64,000 nucleotides of DNA from an uncultured Lachnospiraceae bacterium (GTDB lineage Bacteria; Bacillota; Clostridia; Lachnospirales; Lachnospiraceae). Under the pieces are notes generated by a model. That model had not been told where the DNA came from, did not search any database, and saw only the letters and a program-made list of their open reading frames with translations. Below, piece by piece: positions 7,603-15,748 of the stretch (positions within the stretch are counted from its first letter, which is position 1; each line of letters opens with the position of its first letter). The DNA lies in contig CAJUMB010000002.1 of assembly GCA_910587105.1 (NCBI GenBank), positions 66,858 to 130,857 of the forward strand. The letters run 5' to 3'. A program made the position numbers and the translations under genes.

Positions 7603-9114
7603 TTACAGATAATCCTCTTTCAATGCCGTACGGTCAATCTTCCCGTTTTTTGTCATAGGCAGGCTGTGAAAATGCACGAAACGGCTGGGCAGCATGTACT
7701 TGGGCAGTATTTTCCCCCCTTCTTTCATGAGTTCCCGCTGGCAGGGCTCGGCAGACTGGTAGAACAGGACAATCGTTTCCTTTTCTTCGTGGTACAGACA
7801 GCAGGCGGCATGGATGAAGGGCAGGGCGCTGATCACAGCTTCCACCTCACCCAGCTCGATGCGGTGGCCCATATGCTTGATCTGATCATCTTTTCGGGAG
7901 AGAAAATAATACAGACCGTCTGTCCCCCGTCTGCCAAGGTCCCCTGTCCGGTAGATTCGTTCAGGATAATTGTTGTTGCAGGGATTCTGGCAGAAGACTT
8001 CAGCTGTTTTTCCGGGGTTTTGGTAGTAACCCAGAGCCAGGGAAGTGCCTCTGACGCAGATTTCTCCTGTCACGTCAGGATCTGTGACCAGGTGGTTTTT
8101 GTCCAGAAGCAGGATGTCCGTATTGGGAAAGGGAATCCCGATGGGAAGCACATCCGTATCCAGGAAATGCCTGTCCACTTTATAATAAGTACAATTGCAG
8201 GTAATCTCCGTGGGCCCGTACAGATTCACGTAGTGGGCATCCGGGAGTTTTTGCTGCCAGTAATTGAGTACTTTGCAGGGCATTGTCTCGCCGGAGAACA
8301 TGATGGTGCGCAGAGTTCTGGGGCGTTCTTTTTCAAATGCCTGGAAGTTTTCTATGATCCGCAGAGCCGATACGGCCCATATGATGGTGTTAATCTTCTG
8401 CTCATTGATGCAGGTGATGAGTTTTCCGGGAAACGAGAAAAACAGTTTGGGAATGATGTGCATACGTCCGCCGCATTTTAGCGTAGAATAAATATCTTTC
8501 ACAGACACATCAAAGTCAAACGGAGCCTGATTGCCAAATACACAATCTTCCTGAAAATCAAAAATCTGTGCAAAATTCTCGATCAGGTCGATGACAGAGC
8601 GGTGGGACACCACCACGCCCTTGGGCACGCCTGTGGAGCCTGAAGTAAAAATGGCGTACAAGGGGTCAGTGTCAATGGCTCCCCTGCGCCTTGCGGCAAT
8701 GGCTTCTCTGGCAGGGGGGAAGCCTGCCGCATCCTCATATAAGACGGCGGTTCCCTCATAATCCAGGCTTTCCAGGAGACGGCGGTTTTTTTCAGAAAAA
8801 ATCACTGCTTTTGGCTTCAAAGTCTCGAATATGAGGGAGATTCTTTTTGGCGGAAGCTGGCTGTCCACAGGAACATAGAAGTTTCCGCTTTTTACAATGC
8901 CCATAAAAGAAACCACACTCTGGATGTTCCGGTCGATTAGGACTGCGGCAGGTTCATTCTTCCCCGGAATCTCTGTCATGAGAAATGAGGCGATGGAATC
9001 GGAGAGAACGTCCAATCCGCGGTATGTCACAGAATCTGCGCTATCGGAAAAGGCAGTTTTGTCTCCGTATTTTTCGGTGCTGTGTTTCAGGTAATCTAAA
9101 ATATTTGTCAACAT
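7603..9114 (-). CDS. Amino-acid adenylation enzyme, DltA-like
   Basis: A 503-residue stand-alone adenylation domain. Core motifs are all present: IFTSGSTGVPKG (A3), NQAPFDFDVSVKDIYSTL (A4), YGPTEITCNCTYY (A5), YRTGDLG (A7), RKDDQIKHMGHRIELGEVE (A8) and the lysine motif NGKIDR (A10). The A4 region is very close in style to DltA, and Asp 202 aligns with the amino-group-binding Asp of DltA, so an amino acid is the likely substrate. Ser 274 (MFSGETMP) stands where DltA has the cysteine linked to D-Ala selection. The enzyme should make an aminoacyl-AMP and load the ACP at 6514-6741. Classical D-alanine use is therefore not assured. Confidence 0.88.
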   Translation of the reverse strand: MLTNILDYLKHSTEKYGDKTAFSDSADSVTYRGLDVLSDSIASFLMTEIPGKNEPAAVLIDRNIQSVVSFMGIVKSGNFYVPVDSQLPPKRISLIFETLKPKAVIFSEKNRRLLESLDYEGTAVLYEDAAGFPPAREAIAARRRGAIDTDPLYAIFTSGSTGVPKGVVVSHRSVIDLIENFAQIFDFQEDCVFGNQAPFDFDVSVKDIYSTLKCGGRMHIIPKLFFSFPGKLITCINEQKINTIIWAVSALRIIENFQAFEKERPRTLRTIMFSGETMPCKVLNYWQQKLPDAHYVNLYGPTEITCNCTYYKVDRHFLDTDVLPIGIPFPNTDILLLDKNHLVTDPDVTGEICVRGTSLALGYYQNPGKTAEVFCQNPCNNNYPERIYRTGDLGRRGTDGLYYFLSRKDDQIKHMGHRIELGEVEAVISALPFIHAACCLYHEEKETIVLFYQSAEPCQRELMKEGGKILPKYMLPSRFVHFHSLPMTKNGKIDRTALKEDYL

Positions 9115-9127
9115 GATTGTTTACCTC

Positions 9128-10237
9128 TTAAATGATAAAGTGGAAGTCTATGCCTTTTACGGCCCACCCATTGCGGAGAAATTCTGCGTAATCCCCCACG
9201 GCTTTATCCCAGCTTCCGTAACGGCGGTCTCCCCGGTGATCTTTGTAATAGCAGTGGTTTTTTATATAGGCACATAGATAACGGGTGGCTTTGCCGGCGC
9301 CGATGGAGTTTAGGTGGCTTTCGTCCCGGAAGTCACTGCGGGTGTCCAGGCCTATCTCATCCAGCATTTCAATGCTGCACATATCTATCATAGGGAAGCC
9401 CCGGTCTTTGATGTACTGGGAAATGGCTTTTAACTGGCCCAGTTCTTTTTTGGTATTAAAGGAAGGGTAGCTGATAAACAGCACTGGTATATTGTTTTCC
9501 TGAAGATAGCGGAAACATTCCTCCAGCATTTCCTTCTGGAAGGCATCGGCCTGTGCTGGTTTGACTTTCCACATATCTACCAGGCCGGATACATCTTTTA
9601 CGGCAAAGGCGGACTCATCATCCAATGCACCTTTATATTTACTGGGTACGCTGATGTAGTCGGCCTTTTCCAGCCCGTCAACCCACCGGTTGTGAAAGTT
9701 GATAAAAGGGACGTAGTTGGAGATATTATCCGGATATAGGATATGCTCCGGGTTTTGGGGCATTCCGTAAAAGTCATAGACTTTCTGAGCGTAGTCCAGG
9801 GAGGACTGAAGCACTCGGTAACGGTGGGTGCCCAAGTGGAGGGAATTGCTCACACGCAGGGCATTCTCGGGTCTGACGCTTTTCTTGATGGTCTTTGTCC
9901 GAAGGGCGTGAATATCAATGATCACATATTTAATATCCTGTCGGGACCGGACAAAATCAATCAGCTGTGGAAGGGGCCCGAAAGGCTGGACTGTGCCGCC
10001 CAGCTGATAGACAGGCATTCCATATTCATGCCATGCCACAGGAGCGGACCAGCCATTTGCCACCACACTGGTCCCAAATACCACGCCGTCTATAAGATTC
10101 TTTGGCTCATCATAGAATGCCTCATAGCTGCGGGAAATATAGTTTTTGGGAAACGAATAGCAGTGGAAGGCATAGCCTGTGGTGAGAGTTAATATGGTAA
10201 AAAAGCACAGGGGCTTCATATATTTGAACTTTTTCAT
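9128..10237 (-). CDS. SGNH-type membrane-anchored protein (SGNH-B, DltD/AlgJ-like)
   Basis: A 369-residue protein with one N-terminal membrane helix (about residues 8-26) and an extracellular SGNH-like domain. Block I is VVFGTSVVANG with Ser 57, and block V is DESHLNSIGAGKAT with Asp 305 and His 308. This Ser/Asp-x-x-His layout is shared by DltD, AlgJ and AlgX, which work outside the membrane next to an MBOAT. It lies between the adenylation gene (13 bp) and a second SGNH gene (11 bp). It is likely the acyl hand-over or transfer partner of one of the MBOATs. Identity between this protein and its neighbour is low outside the catalytic blocks. Confidence 0.75.
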   Translation of the reverse strand: MKKFKYMKPLCFFTILTLTTGYAFHCYSFPKNYISRSYEAFYDEPKNLIDGVVFGTSVVANGWSAPVAWHEYGMPVYQLGGTVQPFGPLPQLIDFVRSRQDIKYVIIDIHALRTKTIKKSVRPENALRVSNSLHLGTHRYRVLQSSLDYAQKVYDFYGMPQNPEHILYPDNISNYVPFINFHNRWVDGLEKADYISVPSKYKGALDDESAFAVKDVSGLVDMWKVKPAQADAFQKEMLEECFRYLQENNIPVLFISYPSFNTKKELGQLKAISQYIKDRGFPMIDMCSIEMLDEIGLDTRSDFRDESHLNSIGAGKATRYLCAYIKNHCYYKDHRGDRRYGSWDKAVGDYAEFLRNGWAVKGIDFHFII

Positions 10238-10248
10238 ACGGACATTCC

Positions 10249-11526
10249 TTAATTTCTCCTGCGGTCTTTGAAAACTGCTTTATCTACAATATACCCATGC
10301 TGTGCATCTTTTACGCAGAAAACAACATCTCCGGTTATCTTTTTGCCCAGCATGTCTCTGGCCTCCTGCCGGGTGATGCTGTGTCTGCTGTGGACCTTTC
10401 CCAGCAGCTTTGCCAGAATCGGGTCTGACTGGAGGATTTGACTGTCAGTCTGGTAAATGTCACAGGTGTAGGCTTCGTCTGACAGCCATACCAGATAGGC
10501 GTCCAGCCTGGGTTCCTGCTGTAACAGTTTCCGCTTGGCGTCCTGATAGCGGATGTAGTCCCGGCCCCATCTGGATTCCCGGTCCTGGGAAGCAGCAGGC
10601 TGGGACAGGTCATAATGGGTGGTCAGATACTTACCCATATAATCTGTGGATTTTTGGGCCCCCAGCCAGTTCAGATGGCTTTTATCTGAGAAATCCACCT
10701 GATAGTCTAGATCCAGATCTTCATCGTAACTCATGTTCAAAAAGGGCACCCCGTATTCTTGGGCCATGTCTGCGGCGCCGTTCATGGAGCGCTGTATCTC
10801 ATCCTCCAGACAGCAGGGCACAGCGGTTAATACAATGGAAATGTCCCGTTTCTGGCACTCCTCGATGATTTTTCTCAGATAGCGGAAACCTACGGTATCT
10901 TCGCAGGAACGGTCTGCCTGGTCGATGAGATGATAGCCGGACAGATCCTGCACATTGCTTATGATTCTGCACCCCTTAAAAGGTGAGCTTTCCGGCCGGA
11001 AATCTTCCGGGCCCAGCTCTTCCCAGCGGTTATGGTAAATATAGAAATTAAATAAAAATTCCATTCTCTGGGCAGGTGATTCAAATAAATCCATGACCAT
11101 CTGTACTTTTGTCCGGGAGAATGGAATGCTGTCCATCCCTGTGTGCATTCTCTCTACAATAGAAGAACTGCTTATCTTCGCGTCATTTCCGGTTTTATAG
11201 CAGTCCATCACAACCACCTTGGGCGTTCCATAGTCCAGGGCGTTCATAAAGGTCCAGTAAGTCTGGGTGATGTAACTGCTGGCCGCGGCCAGGCTGTAAG
11301 AGTAAATGCCATAATCTTTCCACAGCTCCATGACCTGCATACTGCGCCGCACATGGCTGGTGCCCAGAAGCCATACGTCATAATCCCCGGGATTCTCCCA
11401 GAACTGGCTGTATTCCACACGGCTTTCCTTGCGCTCCAGAAGACGGCAGACAGAGTGGATTGTCAGTGTGCAGACCGTGAAAAAACACAGAACGGCTGCC
11501 ATACGTTTTACTTTTTTGTATTTCAT
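10249..11526 (-). CDS. SGNH-type membrane-anchored protein (SGNH-A)
   Basis: A 425-residue protein with an N-terminal membrane helix (about residues 9-27) and an extracellular SGNH-like domain. Block I is WLLGTSHVRRS with Ser 57, and block V is SDKSHLNWLGAQKST with Asp 281 and His 284. A C-terminal stretch of about 120 residues (from about 305) is not recognised and is absent from SGNH-B. It follows MBOAT-A by 12 bp, the usual MBOAT plus SGNH pairing seen in polysaccharide and teichoic acid acylation. The actual acceptor and acyl group are unknown. Confidence 0.75.
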   Translation of the reverse strand: MKYKKVKRMAAVLCFFTVCTLTIHSVCRLLERKESRVEYSQFWENPGDYDVWLLGTSHVRRSMQVMELWKDYGIYSYSLAAASSYITQTYWTFMNALDYGTPKVVVMDCYKTGNDAKISSSSIVERMHTGMDSIPFSRTKVQMVMDLFESPAQRMEFLFNFYIYHNRWEELGPEDFRPESSPFKGCRIISNVQDLSGYHLIDQADRSCEDTVGFRYLRKIIEECQKRDISIVLTAVPCCLEDEIQRSMNGAADMAQEYGVPFLNMSYDEDLDLDYQVDFSDKSHLNWLGAQKSTDYMGKYLTTHYDLSQPAASQDRESRWGRDYIRYQDAKRKLLQQEPRLDAYLVWLSDEAYTCDIYQTDSQILQSDPILAKLLGKVHSRHSITRQEARDMLGKKITGDVVFCVKDAQHGYIVDKAVFKDRRRN

Positions 11527-11538
11527 GATGCACCATCC

Positions 11539-13020
11539 TTAAAATTGAAAATATACAAAAGCCTGTGCGTCATATCCGGCGCCCCAGATTCCGAAGACTA
11601 AGATAAAGACAATAGAGCCTATGAACAAAAGCCAGCGGAACCATAAATCCTGGCGGAGTAAAATCTCTGACACACACAGACCTCTATTTTTTAATAAATC
11701 TCCTGCGGCTAAAATTATGATGCCCAGGATCATGACGCCGAACTGCTTCTGGTTAAGCCCCAGGGTATAGAGACCCCCGTCAGCCAGATACCAGGGGTCA
11801 AAAGAAAAGGCAATCTTCTTTAAGACAGAAAATGCCTGGGACATACTTTCTGCCCGGAAGAAGATCCATGTGAAATCCACCAGCAGAAAAGTGGTGAGTA
11901 TCTGGAGGCAGCGGTGGCCCACACTGTCTGTATGCAGTCCCATTTTCCCATACAGGCTTTCACGGTGTTTTTTCGTGATGCTTCCAATGACCTGGAAGAA
12001 GCCGTTCAATGCGCCCCATATGATAAACGTCCAGGCGGCCCCGTGCCATAAACCGCTGATTAGGAATACAATCATAATGTTTACGTATCTGCGGGGTGTT
12101 CCCCGGCGGTTTCCCCCCAGAGGAATGTACAGATAGTCTCTGAACCAGGAGGTGAGGGAAATGTGCCACCGTTTCCAGAATTGTGCCGTTGACTTTGCCA
12201 GATAGGGGCAGTTAAAGTTTTCCATCAATGAAAAGCCCATCACTTTGGAGGCGCCGATGGCGATCATGGAATAGCCGGAGAAATCACAGTAGATTTGTAT
12301 GGCAAATAAAATGCTGGCAAGGGCCAGACAGCTTCCGGGATAGTCAAAAGACTGGCTGTAAACCTGATTTACAATGACAGCGATTCTGTCGGCCAGGATG
12401 AGTTTCTGGAAATACCCCCATAACATAAGAAGGAATCCTGCCCGGGCACGGTCAAAATCAAAACGGTGAACCTGATTGATCTGGGACAGGAGATTCTTGG
12501 AACGCTCAATGGGACCTGCCACCAGCTGTGGAAAAAAAGATACAAACAGAGCGTATTTAAAAAAGTTCTTTTCGGCGGGGATATCCTTTCGATATACATC
12601 CATGGTATAGCTGAGGGCCTGGAAAGTATAAAAAGAAATCCCCACTGGCAGTATCACATCAAAAGAAGGTGTAACCAGGGAAAAATGAAACCCTGCCAGG
12701 AGACGGTTTATATTGTGTACAGCGAAATCGAAGTACTTAAATAGAAATAGAATCATAAGATTTGCCGTAAAACAGCCTGCCACACAATATTTTTTGTATT
12801 TTTCCTGTGATCTTTTGTCAAAGAATTCTATCAGATAACCGCTCAGATAGGTGGCTCCTGTGGAAAAAAGCAGGAGCAGTGCGTATTTGGCGTTCCAGCA
12901 CATATAAAAATAATAGCTTGCAGCCAGCAGCCAGATATATTTGACTCTGGAAGGAATGATAAAATACACACACAGGACAATTGGAAAAAACAGCAGAAAG
13001 TGAATGGAATTAAATAACAT
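11539..13020 (-). CDS. MBOAT family O-acyltransferase, AlgI-like (MBOAT-A)
   Basis: A 493-residue polytopic membrane protein beginning MLFNSIHFLLFFPIVLCVYF. It has the AlgI/PatA-type motifs FWKRWHISLTSWFRDYLYIP-LGG (His near 286) and GLWHGAAWTFIIWG (presumed catalytic His near 326), and ends in the typical FVYFQF. It is the first gene of the minus-strand cluster and is followed by two SGNH genes, which fits an acyl-transfer pair acting at the cell surface. The AAAGGA ribosome binding site lies about 13 nt before the ATG. A 30-bp perfect palindrome lies just upstream, in the presumed leader. Confidence 0.9.
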   Translation of the reverse strand: MLFNSIHFLLFFPIVLCVYFIIPSRVKYIWLLAASYYFYMCWNAKYALLLLFSTGATYLSGYLIEFFDKRSQEKYKKYCVAGCFTANLMILFLFKYFDFAVHNINRLLAGFHFSLVTPSFDVILPVGISFYTFQALSYTMDVYRKDIPAEKNFFKYALFVSFFPQLVAGPIERSKNLLSQINQVHRFDFDRARAGFLLMLWGYFQKLILADRIAVIVNQVYSQSFDYPGSCLALASILFAIQIYCDFSGYSMIAIGASKVMGFSLMENFNCPYLAKSTAQFWKRWHISLTSWFRDYLYIPLGGNRRGTPRRYVNIMIVFLISGLWHGAAWTFIIWGALNGFFQVIGSITKKHRESLYGKMGLHTDSVGHRCLQILTTFLLVDFTWIFFRAESMSQAFSVLKKIAFSFDPWYLADGGLYTLGLNQKQFGVMILGIIILAAGDLLKNRGLCVSEILLRQDLWFRWLLFIGSIVFILVFGIWGAGYDAQAFVYFQF

Positions 13021-13045
13021 GACACATTGGAAATCCTTTCTATTC

Positions 13046-13075
13046 CTGGGGAAAAAGGCATGCCTTTTTCCCCAG
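13046..13075. repeat. Perfect 30-bp palindrome, copy 1
   Basis: Every base from 13046 to 13075 pairs with its mirror. The left arm is CTGGGGAAAAAGGCA and the centre is GCATGC. It ends 26 bp before the MBOAT-A start codon. No T-run follows on either strand, so it is not a normal terminator. A near-identical palindrome lies at 13203-13234. Likely a dyad operator for a dimeric regulator or a leader hairpin. Confidence 0.85.
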
Positions 13076-13202
13076 AAAGTGGTTGCAATTTTATTATTTG
13101 TATGTTAGTATATTTTATGTAATTTTTAACAATTTATTGTAAAAAATCCACAAATTTTGAAGTTTTATTTGTTGAATTTGATCCGCGCCGTAAGCGGTAA
13201 AA

Positions 13203-13234
13203 AGTGGGGAAAAAGGTATACCTTTTTCCCCACT
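13203..13234. repeat. Perfect 32-bp palindrome, copy 2
   Basis: The left arm is AGTGGGGAAAAAGGTA with centre GTATAC. It differs from copy 1 at the centre (C/G changed to T/A) and in the outermost pairs, and all changes are matched on both arms. It sits in the middle of the 426-bp divergent region, about 70 bp upstream of the plus-strand -35 box. This position would suit an operator acting on both transcription units. Confidence 0.85.
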
Positions 13235-13300
13235 ATTCTATTATAAGAATAACGGTTCGGGGGTTTTTCCATTTCATGGTTAAAAAAGATTAAGAAAGTC

Positions 13301-13329
13301 TTGACGAAATTTCTATGCAATATTAATAT
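13301..13329 (+). promoter_or_regulatory. Promoter for the ABC importer/MBOAT-C unit
   Basis: TTGACG at 13301-13306, 17-bp spacer, TAATAT at 13324-13329. About 110 nt of AT-rich leader follow before the first gene. The remainder of 13021-13446 contains the two palindromes and AT-rich DNA; no convincing minus-strand -35/-10 pair was found although one must exist. Confidence 0.7.
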
Positions 13330-13446
13330 TATAGGAAGTGAACATCAGGAAAATAATAAGTAAATGTTTCATAAATATGAATAATATTACAGAACCTACA
13401 AATTTTCATCACGTTTGTTCAGTAGAATATTAACAGAGGTACTGCT

Positions 13447-14220
13447 ATGGCTATCAAAGTACAAAATATAACCAAATCGTTTCGAAATGAAGAAATGGAA
13501 CGATTGTCTATCCTCCAGAATATTTCTTTTCAAATCGAAAATCAGGAATTTGTCTCCTTTGTGGGACCGTCAGGATGCGGAAAGTCCACACTGCTTCGGA
13601 TTATTGCAGGTTTTCTGAATGCAGATGAAGGAGCGGTGGAAATAGATGGAAAGAAAATAGAGGGGCCGGGGAAGGACCGCCTGATGGTCTTTCAGGACTA
13701 TGTGTTGTTTCCGTGGAAATCGGTTTGGAATAATATCGCCCTGGGTCTGAAGCTGGGGAAAAATAATAAGGAATACATCCACAATAAGGTGGCATGGGCC
13801 ATTGAGATGGTGGGGCTTAACGGGTTTGAGAAGTCTTATCCCCATCAGCTTTCCGGCGGCATGAAGCAGAGGGTGGCCATTGCCAGGGCGCTGGTGATGG
13901 AGCCGAAGATTCTGTTGATGGATGAGCCTTTTGGGGCACTGGATTCGTTTACCAGGATGAGGCTTCAGGATGAGCTGGTGCGTATGTGCGATAAGAAGGA
14001 GTTTACCACCTGTCTGGTTACCCATGATTGTGAGGAAGCGGTTTATCTCTCAGACCGTATTTTAGTGTTTACGGATTCGCCTGCGCAGATTCGGGATGTG
14101 GTCTGCGTGGACCTGCCCAGGCCCAGGAAGCGGACGGACCCCAGATTTATTGAGCTGAAAGACGAGGTACAGGAACTGGTGATGGAAACCTGGAAAAATG
14201 AAAAGGAACGGCTGTCATAA
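13447..14220 (+). CDS. ABC transporter ATP-binding protein, NitT/TauT type
   Basis: A 257-residue ABC ATPase with Walker A GPSGCGKSTLLR, Q-loop MVFQDYVLFPWKSV, signature LSGGMKQRVAIARAL, Walker B ILLMDEPFGALD and the switch His in VTHDCEEAVYLSDRI. The LFPW and DSFTR wording is typical of the SsuB/TauB/NrtD group that drives import of sulfonates, nitrate or small aromatic/carboxylate ligands. Its partners are the binding protein at 15749 and permease at 16909. Unusually, an acyl-CoA-ligase-like gene is inserted between the ATPase and the other parts, overlapping the ATPase stop codon by one base. Confidence 0.92.
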   Translation: MAIKVQNITKSFRNEEMERLSILQNISFQIENQEFVSFVGPSGCGKSTLLRIIAGFLNADEGAVEIDGKKIEGPGKDRLMVFQDYVLFPWKSVWNNIALGLKLGKNNKEYIHNKVAWAIEMVGLNGFEKSYPHQLSGGMKQRVAIARALVMEPKILLMDEPFGALDSFTRMRLQDELVRMCDKKEFTTCLVTHDCEEAVYLSDRILVFTDSPAQIRDVVCVDLPRPRKRTDPRFIELKDEVQELVMETWKNEKERLS

Positions 14221-15746
14221 TGGAAGAAATCAGATTTGCAGATTTAATTGAAAAGCAGGCACAGCGCTATGGGGAGCGCTGTTTTATCACCTGCAGTTTA
14301 ACAGGTCAGAAAGTCAGTTATACTCAGCTGGACAGGTTTGTGAAGGAACAGTCAGAGCAGCTTCGCAGGCTGGGTGTGGAAAGAGGAGATAAAGTTCTGC
14401 TGTTTATGGACAACAGCGTGGAGTTCGCGGTGTTATATTTTGCTGTGACAGGGTGCGGGGCAGTGGCTGTTCCCGCCAATACACTGTTAAAGGAGAAAGA
14501 GCTGCTCTATTTACTGAAGGATGCACAGGTGAGGGCGGTGATTACAGAACCGCTGTATTGGGAAATTCTCCGGGGAAGCGCCGGGGATCTGGTGGAGACA
14601 GTCCATGAGACAGCACCTTTTGGCAGGGAGATACAGGTACTGTTATTAAAAGAGTGCCAGGAGGACGAGAATGCTCCCTGCTCCCAGCGGGAGGATACGG
14701 CCATGCTCCTCTACACCTCTGGGACTACAGGCAATCCCAAAGGTGTGATTTTAAGCTATGCAAACCTGCTGGCAAAGGCGGAGCATATTCAGGAGGCCCA
14801 TGGGCTGACCCAGGAGGATGTGTGTCTGTGTGTACTCCCCTGGTTTCATATTAATGGGCTTGTGATTACTTTGATTACGCCCCTGTACAGTGGGGGGCAG
14901 ATTGTCATTGGAGGGAAATTCAGCGTCAGCAGATTCTGGAAGGATATTGAGAATTACCGTGTGACCTGGTTCAGCGGAGTTCCCACCATGTATTCCCATC
15001 TGCTGGCAAAGGGAATTCCGGAGGATAGAGATTACAGCAGCCTGCGGTTTGCCAGGTCTGCATCATCCCCCCTGCCGGTATCTGTGCTGGAAAGGTTTGA
15101 GAGTATCTGTCAAGTACCTGTGATTGAGTCTTATGGGATTACGGAAGGATGCAGCCAGATTACCACCAATCCCATGCCGCCCAGGGCCCGGAAATCTGGG
15201 TCGGTGGGACTGCCTTTTGGAAACCGTATAAAGATTGTGGACAATGAGGGCAGGGAGCTTCCCTGCGGCCAGGTGGGGGAAGTGCTGATGCAGGGAGATA
15301 ATATTACCTGCGGATATTATCATAAGGAAGAAGAGACGAAGAAGGCCTTCAGCGGGGACTGGTTTCATTCAGGGGACCTGGGGTATCAGGATGAAGACGG
15401 GTATCTGTTTTTGGATGGCAGAATCAAAGAACTGATTAACCGGGCAGGAGAGAAGTTTCCGCCCAGGGAAGTGGACGAGATTCTTTACCAGATGGAGGGC
15501 GTGGAGCTGGCCGCTGTGGCGGGGGTGCCGGATGCGGTCTATGGAGAGGAAGTGGCCGCTTTTATTAAGAAGAAAGACGGCGCTGTACTGGATGCCCGGA
15601 TGGTTCAGGAATTTTGCAAGGATAAGATTGCATCGTATAAAGTTCCCAGGAAAGTTTATTTCCTGGATGATCTTCCAAAAGGGGGAAACGGCAAGATTCA
15701 GAGGCTGAAACTTGTAGAGAGATATAAGAAAGGAGAGTTTGAATAA
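14220..15746 (+). CDS. AMP-dependent acyl-CoA ligase-like enzyme
   Basis: A 508-residue class I adenylate-forming enzyme. Motifs are LYTSGTTGNPKGVILSYANL (P-loop), YGITEGCSQITTNP, HSGDLGYQDEDGYLFLDGR, KELINRAGEKFPPREVDEIL and the catalytic lysine region PKGGNGKIQR. The wording is of acyl-CoA ligases (fatty or aryl acid, oxalyl-CoA, OSB-CoA type) rather than peptide-synthetase A domains. It starts at ATG 14220, sharing its A with the preceding stop codon, and is followed 2 bp later by the importer binding protein. The most economical reading is that it activates a carboxylic acid brought in by that importer, making a donor for MBOAT-C. The substrate is not known. Confidence 0.88.
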   Translation: MEEIRFADLIEKQAQRYGERCFITCSLTGQKVSYTQLDRFVKEQSEQLRRLGVERGDKVLLFMDNSVEFAVLYFAVTGCGAVAVPANTLLKEKELLYLLKDAQVRAVITEPLYWEILRGSAGDLVETVHETAPFGREIQVLLLKECQEDENAPCSQREDTAMLLYTSGTTGNPKGVILSYANLLAKAEHIQEAHGLTQEDVCLCVLPWFHINGLVITLITPLYSGGQIVIGGKFSVSRFWKDIENYRVTWFSGVPTMYSHLLAKGIPEDRDYSSLRFARSASSPLPVSVLERFESICQVPVIESYGITEGCSQITTNPMPPRARKSGSVGLPFGNRIKIVDNEGRELPCGQVGEVLMQGDNITCGYYHKEEETKKAFSGDWFHSGDLGYQDEDGYLFLDGRIKELINRAGEKFPPREVDEILYQMEGVELAAVAGVPDAVYGEEVAAFIKKKDGAVLDARMVQEFCKDKIASYKVPRKVYFLDDLPKGGNGKIQRLKLVERYKKGEFE

Positions 15747-15748
15747 TT

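Noticed and set aside
7666..8481. 271-codon plus-strand frame opposite the adenylation enzyme
   Set aside because: Antisense to all core motifs of the enzyme; no ribosome site or recognised domain.
7603..9114. Calling the adenylation gene dltA and the cluster a classical dlt operon
   Set aside because: The selectivity Cys is replaced, a GNAT is inserted, two MBOATs and two SGNH genes are present, so plain D-alanylation cannot be assumed.
13046..13234. Palindromes read as intrinsic terminators
   Set aside because: No T-run follows either copy on either strand and they lie upstream of genes, not at gene ends.
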